Below, piece by piece: positions 40,040 through 52,022 of a stretch of DNA of 64,000 bases. The notes beneath the pieces are model-generated. The model was not told the origin of the DNA, did not search any database, and saw only the letters and a program-made list of their open reading frames with translations. The position numbers and the translations under genes are program-made. The stretch is from Chrysomallon squamiferum (Eukaryota; Mollusca; Gastropoda; Neomphalida; Peltospiridae), in NCBI GenBank assembly GCA_012295275.1, contig CM022671.1, forward strand, positions 17,916,956-17,980,955. The letters run 5' to 3'. How positions within the stretch are numbered: the stretch's first letter is position 1; the number at the start of each line of letters is the position of its first letter.

Positions 40040-40510
40040 ACATGACTTGGACAAGTGTTTGGAAACCTCTTAGTTGAAGACAGGTACTGACAGACACACA
40101 GACAGGCTGCAGCATCTCGTGGGCCTCTATCTCGAGTGTCTGTCCTCGTGGACAGGGGCTGCTGTAGCAGTGGTTGAAGTGGGCCCTCAAGTGACAATTA
40201 TTGCTGACACAGCACTTGACACCAGCCAATTGGAAGAAGCAATCTATTCTCAATGAGGCCGCCGCTTCCAGAACCACCAATTACACACTGCAAGCAGAAT
40301 GGCTTCCAATTTGTACGCTTTCGTAACGACTGGCAAATGAAGAAAAAAATTAGCAAACCAGCAGGGTCTGTACTCTGAACTTATTTCTACACGAATTGAA
40401 CATTTTTTTATTTTTTTTTTTTTTTTTTTTAAAGTCAAAATGGAAAAAAAAAAGAAGACAAAAATTGAGATTTTTAACAAGCCACTGCCCGGAATCTAAG
40501 TTCCGGTGAG
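40040..40510. other. Non-repetitive, GC-richer block; candidate conserved noncoding element
   Basis: The most GC-rich island in the big intron ('ctcgtggacaggggctgctg', 'caatgaggccgccgcttcca'), split by one T tract near 40410. A plus-strand frame is open at 40074-40256 and a minus-strand one at 40008-40280. Overlap on both strands, the lack of a consensus splice pair and no recognisable motif argue against an exon, although a lineage-specific exon cannot be excluded. It contains a CCAATTGG palindrome at about 40216. Confidence 0.38.
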
Positions 40511-41084
40511 GAAAGCAGCAATTGAGGAAGCAAATCTCAGCAAGATGCTTTTATTCCACTCTGAAAACCAATTAAGACTATTGGTAATCTAAAAAAAAAA
40601 TCCATTTACTGATATTCTAGCATGATACTGCATCATTTTCCATCATGTTAAATCATGTCCTTCAGTATAAAAACCACCAACATTTCACATCATTATATAC
40701 ACTGCTATCAAGCACTCAACATAAATGACTGTTATAAATATTTGAATATGATATGATATGACCTCTGGGATTAAATCTTAATGAAACAGAATGATACGCC
40801 AAATAAATGTTAAATAAAAGATTTATCTGCAAAATACTTACTTGGATTTTTACAGTAGATTTTAACAGATCTTTGCGGTGACATAAAAAAATTAATTTAC
40901 AGTTATGTAGAAAAAGCATGCTAAGATAATAAAGAGTCATTTCAGATACAGATTTTTTATTAGGTTTTTTTTAAATCTATTTATTTCATTTTGATTTAGT
41001 TTTATTTAAAATTAATAGGAACAACAACAACAACAAAAAAATTATAGGAAGAAATGTCTCATTCAGTGATACATTTGACATTAT

Positions 41085-41300
41085 GTAGTATTGTTTTGTA
41101 TCATATATTTTTAATGTATCATACATTATCTAGTCATATACTGTAACATGCATATTATAAAGGCCACACATTATCTAGTGTTGTACTGATCATATTATGG
41201 GCCACACATTATCTAATGTTGTATAGTATCATGTATTATTAAGGGCCACACATCATCTAGTGTTGTAATATATCACATTAAGAGCCACAAATTTTCTATT
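41085..41300. repeat. Degenerate tandem array, ~50-bp unit
   Basis: About five copies of 'ggccacacattatctagtgt' + 'tgtactgtatcatattat'. The central two are best preserved. Confidence 0.92.
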
Positions 41301-41399
41301 TATCTTTAAAGCAAGTACACATTATCAAGCATGTGCTCTATCATCCCTATCATTAAAGGCTTTGCAAATAATGAAAGCAGATGTCAGCTACCACCATAA

Positions 41400-41570
41400 A
41401 ATGGGCTAGGTTTCGGACATTCTCCAAAAGTCATCTATTTTTTTTGCATTTTCTTTCAGCACTGGTTGTAATGGAAAAAGTCACAGTTGTTGGTGTTTTT
41501 CTGTTTATGAGAAGGTTCACATAAATGATCTCTTACTGCTCAAAAAGAGAGGTCACTGCATTACAGCAGA
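41400..41570 (+). mobile_element. SINE-like fragment related to the 31585 copy
   Basis: 'tttcagcactggttgtaatgg' and 'atgagaaggttcacataaatg...tcttactgct' match the tail of the element at 31585-31805 (about 28 of 35 bases in the second segment by eye). Just upstream, 'ggtttcggacattc' (about 41410) could be a degraded B box. Probably an older copy. Confidence 0.42.
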
Positions 41571-42009
41571 AAATTTCCTTTCTCATTATATGAACAGTCC
41601 CGAACCAACAAAACAATACCACAGATTAAAAATGTTTGGTACTGAATAAAACAGTTAAATAAAATAGAAAAATACTGCACTTTTAAGTTAAATTTCTAAC
41701 TTTCTTTCTTTGCACAATACATCATTAAAAAGTAATTACAGTCACTGGCACTTTTCATTTGTTAAAACTGCAAAGAACACAAAGCCATGATGTGCAGCTG
41801 CTTCAGTGAAGTTGTATCACATTATGAAGACTATAAAAGTCGAGGTAATAAAAACCGTATTACATTTAGTATCAAAAGGATAAAAATTGAAAGCCAATAA
41901 AAAGCATTTTGGAATTACAATGAGATTTCTTTTTATTCTCTTTTTTTTTTTTTTTTTTAAATGTTTTATTCTTTTTAAAAATAAATTTCAGAATGAGAAA
42001 GATTTTCAG

Positions 42010-42039
<30 letters not shown>
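42010..42039. repeat. Homopolymer A tract (30 bp)
   Basis: A pure A run, preceded about 50 bp away by an 18-base T run (about 41941-41958). The two could form a local hairpin. Confidence 0.95.
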
Positions 42040-42041
<2 letters not shown>

Positions 42042-42179
42042 CTACATTTGTTATGAAAACGAAGGTATTTTGGGAAAAAGAATTCATTTCGGAAATAGAA
42101 ATCATTTTGTGAAAGAGTAATCATTTCTGAATAAGTATTCCAGAAAAGGAAGCATTTTAGAGTAAAAATTCCATTTCGG

Positions 42180-42565
42180 AAGAAGACATCATTTTAAATA
42201 CGCAATAACGTTTTATCGGCTAAAGCCAAAAGCCTTCTTGAGAATAAAAAAGACAGTCAGTCATGTTGCAAAAAGCATCAAAATTACTAAATTTCTCAAT
42301 CATCCATTAAGTATATTCATTGCTGAAGCTTTTCTAGTTTGATTTCTTCCAGTAAAACAGTTTCATTATAGTGTACAGACACTAAGGAGACTTGATCAAA
42401 CAAGTGACTTCCAGCTGATTATGATCAGCATGAAAAGCTTGGCTGTTGAGTTACACAACACCAATAAACACACCAGACAAAGTTAAAAGTGATATTAATG
42501 GACGACGGCACAAGTTGAAAAGGTGCAAAAGCCTCAAAGTGCATTTTGTTTCTGTGCGTTAATTC
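42180..42565. other. Non-repetitive block; candidate conserved noncoding element
   Basis: Complex sequence with 'gttttatcggctaaagccaa', 'cagctgattatgatcagcatg' (a near-palindrome) and 'ggacgacggcacaagttg'. No coding support. Confidence 0.3.
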
Positions 42566-43524
42566 AATTTTAAATGAATAATTTAGAAAAAAAAGAAAAA
42601 AAAGAAAGAAAGAAAAGAATATTCAGTCCATGTAACTGAATAATTTAAAAATGAGCTTTTAAATGTCTCTTGCAAAAAGTGAAAAAGTGACAGTTTTCCT
42701 CTTTAAAAATGTTTTTAAATTTTATATTTTTTGTTTTAAGTAGTTTGTATCACTTCAAGAACAATGCATTATGTGTTGCACTTTAATCTGAGAATTTCTC
42801 AAAGTTTTGAAAGATATGACAAACATTATATTGACAAAACTGTATGTATGTATATATGTTTATGTATGTGTTTCATATAAATACTGTTATTTTATGTGAA
42901 TTCAATAATTTATCTTTAAAGCAAGTACCATTATTAAATATTTTGTATATTTTTATTATCCTTATTTCAAACAAATATCATTATCTTCACTTCTTATGAT
43001 CATGTTTATTATCGATGTTTGAAATACATATACTATTATTTAAACATCATATAAACACCACACTTCAAGTTTAAGTCTCAATTATATTTTGCAAGTTTCT
43101 TACATATTTTAGTATTAATTTTTCATACAAATACCAATACCATTGTTTCATTTTAATATCGTTATTATCTATGTTTCATTTTTTCTTTTTTAAACTTATT
43201 ATCCCTTTCTATACAGAATAACCTAGAAAATGAAACAGTGATAATAAATAAATAAATAAATACAAATACTGGAAAGAGTTTTTGCTGCATTTAACAAAAA
43301 TAAGACTGGACACAATCAACAATCATTTAAACAAGAAAAATGCCAAATAATCTACAGTCTTCTGGTAAGCAGATCAGATGTAAAACACTATTTTATATGC
43401 CCAGTTAGATGCAAACAATGCTTAATCTTACTTTTTCTTTCTTTTGTGAAAAATGCAGACATTATTGCCAGAAGAATCGAACTTGGCATAAGACAACCTG
43501 AAGAAATCTAGTGTAAAAATATCA

Positions 43525-43700
43525 GTACAGCTATCTGTACTATCCAGAATTCTCCTGGAACTGACTGAGATTTAAAAACAAAAAACTTTAAATCTCCATA
43601 CTGAGCTATCACTATTATCTTGAGCCATTCTGAATCTGAGATAAAAACAAACCTAAGATCACAGTTATCTGCATTGTCTAAAACTCTTCTGGTACAAAGG
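43525..43700. repeat. Two-copy duplication, ~135 bp
   Basis: 'cagctatctgtactatccag' + 'aattctcctgga' near 43528 matches 'cagttatctgcattgtctaa' + 'aactcttctggt' near 43662. Intervening 'gagatttaaaaac' and 'gagataaaaacaaa' also align. Confidence 0.75.
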
Positions 43701-44852
43701 TGAAAAAAAAAAAAACAAAAAAGAAAAAAAAAAGAAAAAAAGAAAGAAACTGAAAAAAAAGAATGATGAAAGAAGATGAAAGAAACAAACAAACAAGTAA
43801 AGGTACATAACATTCTTAAAGATTTTTTTTTAGTTAGAACAAGGATTTTTCTTGTTCAAAATTAACTTGTAAGTCATGTATTTCTCAAGAACTGAATTAA
43901 ATGTATTTTACATTATCTTCTCTCTAAGTACTTCCCAGAGAACTGAGAGTTAATATAATTATGTATGATTTAGTGAAAGGATAATGTTAAAAGAACAGAT
44001 TGGGAACCTTCCAAAATTATCAAATTAAATTTCTATAAGTAACTTTAAAATAACTTGATTTTGTGTCAACATACAATAATGAGACCTATATCATTTTATA
44101 ATTTATATTATGTGAATATCTGTTCATCAAAAAACATTTCTCTTATACCACCATTTACAACTACATATTTTATATTGCATCATTTTGATTAAGTAAGCAA
44201 CATCAGTTTCATTTTCTCTGAATTATATACACACACACATATATATATATTAGCAGAGCTAAAAATTTGCATTAATCTCTAAATCCGATTCACCTACATA
44301 AAATAACCTAATCCATTTGGATTTGTGTGAAATATTTCTAAAATTCTATTAAATTGAAAAATCAACAAATGTCACCAAATTAAAAACAAAAATAGTCTGG
44401 TTATCAAGCATCAGTTTGATTCAAAAGCATAGCATACATTCAAATCTGATTATGTTCGAAACTTCATGGTTTATTGAGAACTAGTCTGGCCTGAAGCCAA
44501 GCAGTGGTTGACCCATTTCTATGAACCAAATTGCCAACAAAGAGAACTGAAAGTAACATGTTTGTTCAGTTCTTACAAAATAACAATATGTAGTAATTTA
44601 ATGTGCCAAATTTAGTATTATATCAACATTATTATGTTCCTAACCTTAAAGTTTCTGCTTTTTTTTTTATCCATAATTTTATATTTGTTGGTTGTGGAAA
44701 TATAAGTCCAATTACAAATACCTATTTTATTTCTGTGTGTTGAGCACATTCAATAGAATGAAATGCTTAAAATAAAAACAAATCCAATAAAAGATAGTTC
44801 ATTTTATTTTTTGTGTTGATCATATTAAGTTACAGGAAAACAAAGCTTTTAT

Positions 44853-44854
<2 letters not shown>

Positions 44855-44886
<32 letters not shown>
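44855..44886. repeat. Homopolymer T tract (32 bp)
   Basis: A pure T run, about 330 bp downstream of exon A on the gene strand, where it is poly-A. Confidence 0.95.
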
Positions 44887-44891
<5 letters not shown>

Positions 44892-45192
44892 GGATATACT
44901 GTTGCTGACAAATTGGTTATTTTTTTCCAATAAATAGTAAGGGTTGTTTTATATACACTAATCTATATATAGTTGTCACATTTGACACAGAATTCTATGT
45001 AACTAACACTATTATAAAGTTGTTCTTTGAAACTGCTGAGAATCAGAAGTTTCTCATGGACTGCTTCCAGGAGAATCCACATGGATTCTTGTGAAAAAAA
45101 AGCCAAATTTTGAGCCCTGGTTAGTGTTTTGTTTTTGTATTTATTTCAATATTATAAGTAATCTGTGTGATGAAAACATTGGTGACACTTAC

Positions 45193-45381
45193 CTATAGCT
45201 GCCTTCCCCCAGATCTCAACAATGTACTCTTCTGTGGTGTTGTCTTTGCTGTCTAGGGGACTGCGGCCCAAGGAATGTTCCATCTCCCACTGTATTTTAG
45301 GGGGTTCATGGTACACGAATCGATCTTTTTCATTCTCAAATTCTTCACCCCAAGGATTCCACTCAACATCTTCAGAGATAT
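45193..45381 (-). CDS. Exon A of an unrecognised minus-strand protein-coding gene
   Basis: This is a 189-bp internal exon. On the minus strand it follows 'atttatttcAG' (45383-45382) and ends at ATAG|GTAAGT (45193|45192), a full-consensus donor. Two leading bases, 62 codons and one trailing base give an open reading without stops. It begins ISEDVEWNPWGEEFENEKDR, continues through FVYHEPPKIQWEMEHSLG and ends EEYIVEIWGKAAI. The segment is acidic and tryptophan-rich, with no signal peptide, repeat or catalytic motif I can name. One N-glycosylation-type NTT sits before EEYIVE. It joins exon B in frame. The family is not recognised. A brief resemblance of 'EYIVE' to membralin is too short to mean anything. 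Confidence that it is coding is high; identity is open. Confidence 0.9.
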
Positions 45382-45989
45382 CTGAAATAAATATTTGAAA
45401 ATAATGAAATAATCATCATTATTACAATCAATATTATCATCATAATTATTGTAACCTACATTATTATCATAATTATTAAAATCAACACCATAATTATTAT
45501 AATCAACATTGTCTTAATCAATATGATCAGTATCGCAATATTAATATAATATTAATAATAATATTGTTGCTATTATCATCATCACCATCATTGGTACCAC
45601 CACCACCACCACCACAATAATCATCATCATTATTATTACTTGTTTGTTCAAGTGCACATCAATTTAAGGCAGTTTTATTGTATCATTATTGTATCACTAT
45701 CATGAATATAAACCATCCACCCTCCTCTTTCTTCCTTCCTCCCACCAAAAAGTAAACAGAAAAAAGGAGTTAATAAATGAAAGAGAGAGAGAAAAAATTC
45801 TAAAGTAATGAAGCTGAGACTAGAAATATCATCTTCATCATTAACACTCAAGACAAGATACTTGAAAACACATTAACATGTACTTGCTGTAAAGAACTGT
45901 TTTCTTAGTATGTTCAGTACATCTAATCTATTTACTTGTTTACTTCATTACTTAAACTTGAGACTTCAAAAAACTATGTTAATGTATGT

Positions 45990-45993
<4 letters not shown>

Positions 45994-46053
<60 letters not shown>
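45994..46053. repeat. (TG)30 microsatellite
   Basis: A pure TG run of about 60 bases. It is complementary to the (CA)24 run about 700 bp to the right. Confidence 0.97.
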
Positions 46054-46054
<1 letters not shown>

Positions 46055-46313
46055 TGTACATATCTGTTTATTCCACTATTTAATCTAATACTTGAAAACT
46101 GTGTACAAATATGTTTTTTTCCCTCTCTCTTTGAAATATAATGTTTACTTGTTTATGTAATCTAAACTTGAAACAAATCTGTATTTATGCACATTTCTCT
46201 CTCTTTCTCTTTGCCTCATTCTGTTTCCCCATCTTTCTTTCTTTCTTTCTATGTTTCTCTCTAACTCTTTCTGTCTCTCTTTCTTTCCCTTTCTTTCTCT
46301 CTAACATATATTT

Positions 46314-46340
46314 GTGTGTGTGTGTGTGTGTGTGTGTGTA
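46314..46340. repeat. (TG)n microsatellite after a pyrimidine-rich zone
   Basis: TG repeats follow CTTT/CTCT-rich sequence at 46190-46300. The Leu/Phe/Ser-rich frame across it is an artefact. Confidence 0.92.
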
Positions 46341-46753
46341 TTTACACATTTACTTCATTACTAAATGATGCATTTACCAGTTAGTTTAAAATAACTCAAG
46401 AAAAGTCAAACTCATTATAGTAAATTGGTTTATCACTCAGATATCTTATACAATAAACAATAATAAATATTCTCTCATTATTTTCTTCTATTACTGTCTC
46501 TCCATCCCTTCAGTAATAAAAAGCAAATTGGATTTAGAATTTCTGTAAGTGTAAGAATAAATTTTGTGTTTTTAATTTGTCATTTCTCTATGCATGTTTT
46601 TGGAGTATTATATATTTGATCTATTATTTTTTATTTTATATTCCATTTTTTTTCTATTTTTTTTTTAACATCACATTCAAATGCTTGAAGAGTTTTAACA
46701 TTTCTTATTCAAAATTTTTACTTTATTATTTCATTTATTAAAAGTAAATAGTA

Positions 46754-46758
<5 letters not shown>

Positions 46759-46807
<49 letters not shown>
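46759..46807. repeat. (AC)24 microsatellite
   Basis: A pure AC run, inverted relative to the (TG)30 run at 45994. Confidence 0.97.
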
Positions 46808-46808
<1 letters not shown>

Positions 46809-47451
46809 TTTTATTTTTGCTACTTCTTAAGAAATTAAGAAAACATTGCTCACTGAATATCCATAAATTCAGTATCTATTTCCAATTGTTCTTTCACAAC
46901 TACATTCATCTTAATGCTATATGCTAGAAATAAACAATACTTTCTTTTTACCTTTCCACAGGTCTTCAGCAGTCAAAACAATGTTCTTAAAAGCATCATT
47001 CCAAATGTACTTTGACAGTCCTTTCACCACAACATTCACATTAATCCCATCATGCAAAAACTTCACAAATTTATTTTGTATTTCTGACATTTCCATAATT
47101 CATTTAGCAATTACAATCATATCTTTTTAAGATACTGAATCTGCAAAGCATGCATTTATGTTAATTCTTTTACAGTTATATTCATCTTAACAGCACCATA
47201 CAAACACACTGAAACAAACTCAGTGTGTGTTTTTTCAGACACTTCCAACAAACATTCATCAGTTAACAGCAATTTTAGAGTTTTGAATATCCTTAAATAT
47301 ATTGCAACTGGTGTTCTTTAAAAAAAAATGTACCTCCCTTTCAGCAATTAGGAACATATTTTCAAGGTTTTGCAAAAATCTGCTCATTAATCTTGCATTT
47401 ATAAAAATATATATTTAAAAGGTATTTATTTAATTTTTTTATTTTATTATT

Positions 47452-47478
47452 ATTTTTTTTTTTTTTTTTTTTTTTTTT
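47452..47478. repeat. Homopolymer T tract
   Basis: A T run of about 27 bases, with a T-rich lead-in. Confidence 0.93.
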
Positions 47479-47489
47479 GTTGATGGTTT

Positions 47490-47770
47490 CACCTTTCTTT
47501 ACTTACAAAATGGATCCTAACACTTCTCAAAAGCTGTGTATTAGCTGCCATGATGAGAACATGAAGAGGCATTAAAAGAAGAAAACCGTCTCATCTCCAG
47601 TGAATACGGGAGACTAAAGATGTTCATCAGAGTGGTGTAAATCTACAAAGTTCATTACTCTGACACAATCTTTTATTGAAAGGCAAAGAGGAAGATGAAG
47701 AGCAGTTACGCAGCCAGGGCAAGCAAGGCTGAAAATTTAAAGTATATTTGTCTGTAGCCTTCCTTGCTCT
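47490..47770. other. Non-repetitive block; candidate conserved noncoding element
   Basis: Balanced sequence ('gctgccatgatgagaacatg', 'gaatacgggagactaaagat', 'cagttacgcagccagggcaa') between a T tract and the ~110-bp array. Confidence 0.32.
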
Positions 47771-48960
47771 GTCAAGCCAACTCTTTACAAGTTCTCTCAA
47801 GCCAAATAAATGTAACTCTTATAATAAAAGATTTTCAAAAGTTTAAAGTTTTTGGATGGATTTTTAACGTTAGGCCAGTAAATACACTTAAAGGTTCTGG
47901 AATAATTTTAAAAAGATAATTTAGTGACAGGTTATTGAATTTTTTTTTTGTTTAGGTTTTTGGGGGTTTTTTTTGTTTCTTATTCTCTCAGGCCAATAAA
48001 TTAACACCTACTGTAAACAATTTTGAATTTTTTGTTTTGTTTTTTTAAGTATTATTTTGTGAGTTTTTTAAAGTTAGGCCAGTAATATAATATAATATTC
48101 ATCCTTAAGGATTTGAGAAAATTTTAAACAGATAATTTGGTTACATTTCTTTTTTTTTTCCTTTTTTTTTTTTCTCAGGCCAATAAATATAACACTTCTA
48201 CTTAAAGATTTCAGAACTGATTATTCTGCCATATTTCATTCTAGTTCTGTCAGGCCATTAAATGTAAAATGTATCTTTAAAAATAAAGTTCATATTGTAT
48301 TAGTTTATATTTCTAATAAGTTTAAAATTAGCATTAAGTCAATAAATATAACATTTGTCTTTAAAGATTTATGAAAATTTAAGTTTGATTATTTTACAAC
48401 ATTTTTTTCAAGTTCTCTCTGACCAATAGTTATAACATTTATCTTAAAGATTATAGAAAATAAAAAATAAATTTGTCCTGTTCAGTGTCTATATTTTATG
48501 AAATCTGAAACAGATGCATTAATCAAATTAAAATAGTCTGAAAATGGCAAGAATTCTTTAAGTTTATATTAGGCCAATAACATTTATCCTTAAATCTAAA
48601 ACTGATTAGTTTTCTCAGATCAAAAAATGTAAATTTATTTTTAAATATAAAAAACAAAAAAAACAAAAAAATAAAATAAAATAAAATAAAATTAATAATA
48701 ATAATAATAATAATAAATTTTAATACTGTATTAATTTTTGTGAATTTGTTTTTTAAATATTGGAATGAATTTCGTAAATCATTTAAAAAAAGCACACTTT
48801 CTCTTAGGCCTATAAATATAACTCTTAAAGACCACAGAAAATCAAAAGGACAATTTCCTACTGCATTAATTTGTATCTTTGGTGAATATTTGATGCACAG
48901 TTGCATATCAATTTAAATCTTAAAACTATCCATTTTTTATGTTTTCAAAGGCTAATAAAA
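47770..48960. repeat. Long degenerate tandem array, ~90-120-bp unit, ~1.2 kb
   Basis: Units share 'tctcaggccaataaatataa', 'cttaaagatttcagaa' and 'agataattt.gttacattt'. Copies start near 47795, 47870, 47985, 48075, 48172, 48248, 48335, 48415, 48565, 48800 and 48948. This is the longest array in the window. T tracts and an (AAT)n tract interrupt it. Confidence 0.9.
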
Positions 48961-49479
48961 GTATAATTTAGCTCTTCACATTAGGAAAAAAAAATATATA
49001 TGAAAAAAATTTAGAAAATTATTCAGTTTATTGTTTTCCAAATTTTTTTAAAATGTACAAGGAACTTTAAAATTGGCATGTATCTTCTTATAAGTTCTCC
49101 AGTGTTTCTCATAATAACTGTAATACTTATTCTTAAAGATTACAGAAAGGATTAACTTGAACTGCTTTTTCTCAAGTATCTCTATCAAGCATTTTTAAAC
49201 TTCTTATACTGCTAAACTTCCATTCTTTAATATTAATCAAACAATACTTTAAAAACCACAAGATAATCAAAATCACAAGATTTTTCAAAACAATTTCTCT
49301 TCTTTTTATTTTTTTCAATCCATAACAGCCACACACCTGATGTGATTATAGTTTTCTAACAAGCCTTACGCTAATACTTAACAATCCATATATTGGAGAG
49401 AGATTAAAAAAGAAAAAATATGATTAAAGAACGACCACCTTTATGAGTGAATGTAGTTGTAATAGGAAAGATCTGAGAT

Positions 49480-49740
49480 GAAAAGAGACATGGTATCAGG
49501 CTGGGGAATAGAGAACCATGAAAAGGGAATCAACGATTTTCTGGCAATTGCTTGACAGTAATGGAAGTTAATTTACATTACTCACTTGAGAGAGTGTGAC
49601 TGGCTGCTTATTGATTTGCTTCCAATCTCTAATCAATTCACTTACACCTCCATCAGCACCAAGTAAAAATATATCTACTTCTTCATTCCACGTGAGCTGG
49701 GCAATTATAAAATTTCCTTCAAGTGTTTTCTTACCTCCTG
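49480..49740. other. Non-repetitive block; candidate conserved noncoding element
   Basis: A complex island with 'gcaattgcttgacagtaatg', 'agttaatttacattactcac', 'cttattgatttgcttccaat' and 'ctctaatcaattcac'. These contain TAAT/ATTGAT-type homeodomain cores. No repeats or coding frame. Among the strongest enhancer-like stretches by appearance. Confidence 0.38.
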
Positions 49741-50589
49741 TTTAAGGCTTTTTAAACTGTTTCAGTGTCGCTCATCCTTGAGTCTTTAATACAGAATTTC
49801 ACTGCCTGAATTTACTTTTTTTTTAATTTTAATTAATATTCATCTTATTCTCATACTTTTGCAAAAAAACTAAAATTACCTTGTTTATTAAGTATTTATT
49901 TTATTAAAATTTTTGAATGTCCAAGACCTGATGGAACAAAGCTAAAGTTGACAAAGTAATTTAGAATTATTAGAATTTTTCTTCTCTGCATAAAATAATA
50001 TTAGTAAATGTCATTCTTGGAATCAGGTTCTTAAAAACAATGCTTTCTTGTCCCTTTCTGAAGTATATAAAAAATAAAACTGAATAAACTAAAACATTCA
50101 TCCTGCATGTCTGAATCATCATTCATTCCAAAAATATTTCTATTCACTTAAAGGGATGCTTGAAGTGGATTTACAGAAAACAATTCAAGGAACTTTATAA
50201 GCATCCTTGAAGTGCATTTATTTGAAATCTTTCTATGTCCCTGCTTAAAACATCTTTTAAAATATTTTCTATATAATTACAAAATTTCCAGTAAACCTTT
50301 TACTGTACTTTCATTTATAAATGTTTTGTGTTATAAACTGGACTCATCCTTTGATCCATTGTATCTAAGCTCAATGATCACTTAAAATATCCATCTTTTT
50401 ATTTTATTCTTTTTCTTTTGTAACTGCATTTAAAAATACCCATTAAGATCTTTTCCTGCACTTAGACATAACCATTAAGGTTTATGCTATATTTCCACTT
50501 AAAAACCTCTTCTATAATCTTTTCTGTACTATAACCTTAACTCTCTACATAAAACTAAGGTTAATATACATATATGAATTAGAGAATGA

Positions 50590-51310
50590 TGATAACATAC
50601 CTACAAATGATCTAAATCTTCAATTTTTAAAACCTATGGCTTAATCATAAACCTAATGTTTAATTTATTGTAAGACAGAAACTCATTCTGTAATATCTAA
50701 AACAGAGGGTTTATATAATTTTTTCCAACTACTATACCTTCTGGTCTCAAAACCACTGCCAGCAGAAACTACAAGAATATCTGGGCTTATAGAAATGTTA
50801 TTGTAAGTTACATCTTTCAACTACCATAGTTGAATTCTCAATCGTCTGGTCTTAAAACCAATGGTTTAACCATTGTTAAACAGAAACCTGTTCTGCAATA
50901 TCCAAAATGGTGGCCTCACAGAAATAATTTTTTCCAGTTATAGCTTCCAGCTACCTCACCAAGATTTGACATCTCAACCTTCTGATCTTAAACTGATGGC
51001 TTAACCATCTTATACAGAAACTGTTTCAGTAATATCTGGGATGGTGAGGTTATAGAAATTTTATTCTAAGTAATGGCTTCCAGCTAGCATACTTAGATTT
51101 GATCTGTCAACCTTTTAGTCTTTAGCTGATTAGAAATACATTCAGCAATATGTAGGATGGTGAGTATAGAGAAGTGTTGTGGTTTTTTTAAAGTTATAGA
51201 TGCTAATGACCACACCAAGATTCAATTTCTCAATATTTTAGTTTTAAACAGATGGCTTAAGCATTATAAAACAGAAATAACTGGGATGGTGAGTTTATAG
51301 AATTTTTTCT
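50590..51310 (-). repeat. Tandem array of ~130-bp units carrying a tRNA-like (SINE head) segment
   Basis: About six diverged units are anchored near 50600, 50727, 50815, 50945, 51077 and 51200 (spacing about 123-132 bp where clear). Read on the minus strand, each carries 'gatggttaagccatcag', 'tttaagatcagaaggttgag' and 'tcaaatcttggt'. This order resembles a tRNA D arm, anticodon arm and T arm, with a B-box-like GTTCAAATC. The fourth unit (50945-51015) is the clearest. The linker holds 'ccatcccagatattactgaa' on the same strand. The match to tRNA is by eye, and stems are mutated. It may instead be an ordinary minisatellite with a chance B box. Confidence 0.6.
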
Positions 51311-51579
51311 TCCGTCTATCTAAAGCAATTGATTTGATTATATCTGGTGCAGAACTAATTGAGCCAGTAATATAGACTATTTATATCCCTACTAAAAAAT
51401 TAATAAATTCATGTCACAGTGTAATCTGCCATTCTAATGCTCTTTGTATCAGAAAAGTCTGTCTTCTTGTTTCATACCAGTGATTTTGTTTTCATTTGTT
51501 TGAATGCAGTAATGGTTTATTTTTATGTGTATATGCAAGACAAAGAGGTTTCTTGTGTGTGTGTATGCATTTATCTATG

Positions 51580-51667
51580 ATTCAGATGTAAATGGATATG
51601 TGCATGTGTGTGTGTGTGTGTTTATATAAATGCATTTGTATGTATCTATGTATATATGTAATTATGG

Positions 51668-51716
<49 letters not shown>

Positions 51717-51760
51717 TGTATGTATGTGTGTGTATATATATTTATATATTGATTGATGGA
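51580..51760. repeat. (TG)n, (TA)n and (TATG)n microsatellites
   Basis: TG run at about 51604-51621, TA run from 51669, then TATG units to about 51730 and further TA-rich sequence. Confidence 0.95.
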
Positions 51761-52022
51761 TGAATAATAGTACTAATGTATTTAATATAAGTGTATGTAA
51801 GGTATATGCATTTGTGTGTATATATTCACATGTATCTACTAATGCCAAATCAAGCTATGTTCTTATATATCACACCTCTCAGATCAATGTTTTCCTGTTA
51901 GCAGTAAAAGATCAATTACATGAACCATCTCATAAACAGGAAAACAATCTTTGATAATGCTGTTATTCATCTCTTGGTAAGTACTGAACCTGTATTCCAC
52001 TGGATCTAAGCTTAAATGTTTT

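Noticed and set aside
45193-45381. Membralin identity for exon A
   Set aside because: Only the short string EYIVE matches, and the following residues do not resemble that family.
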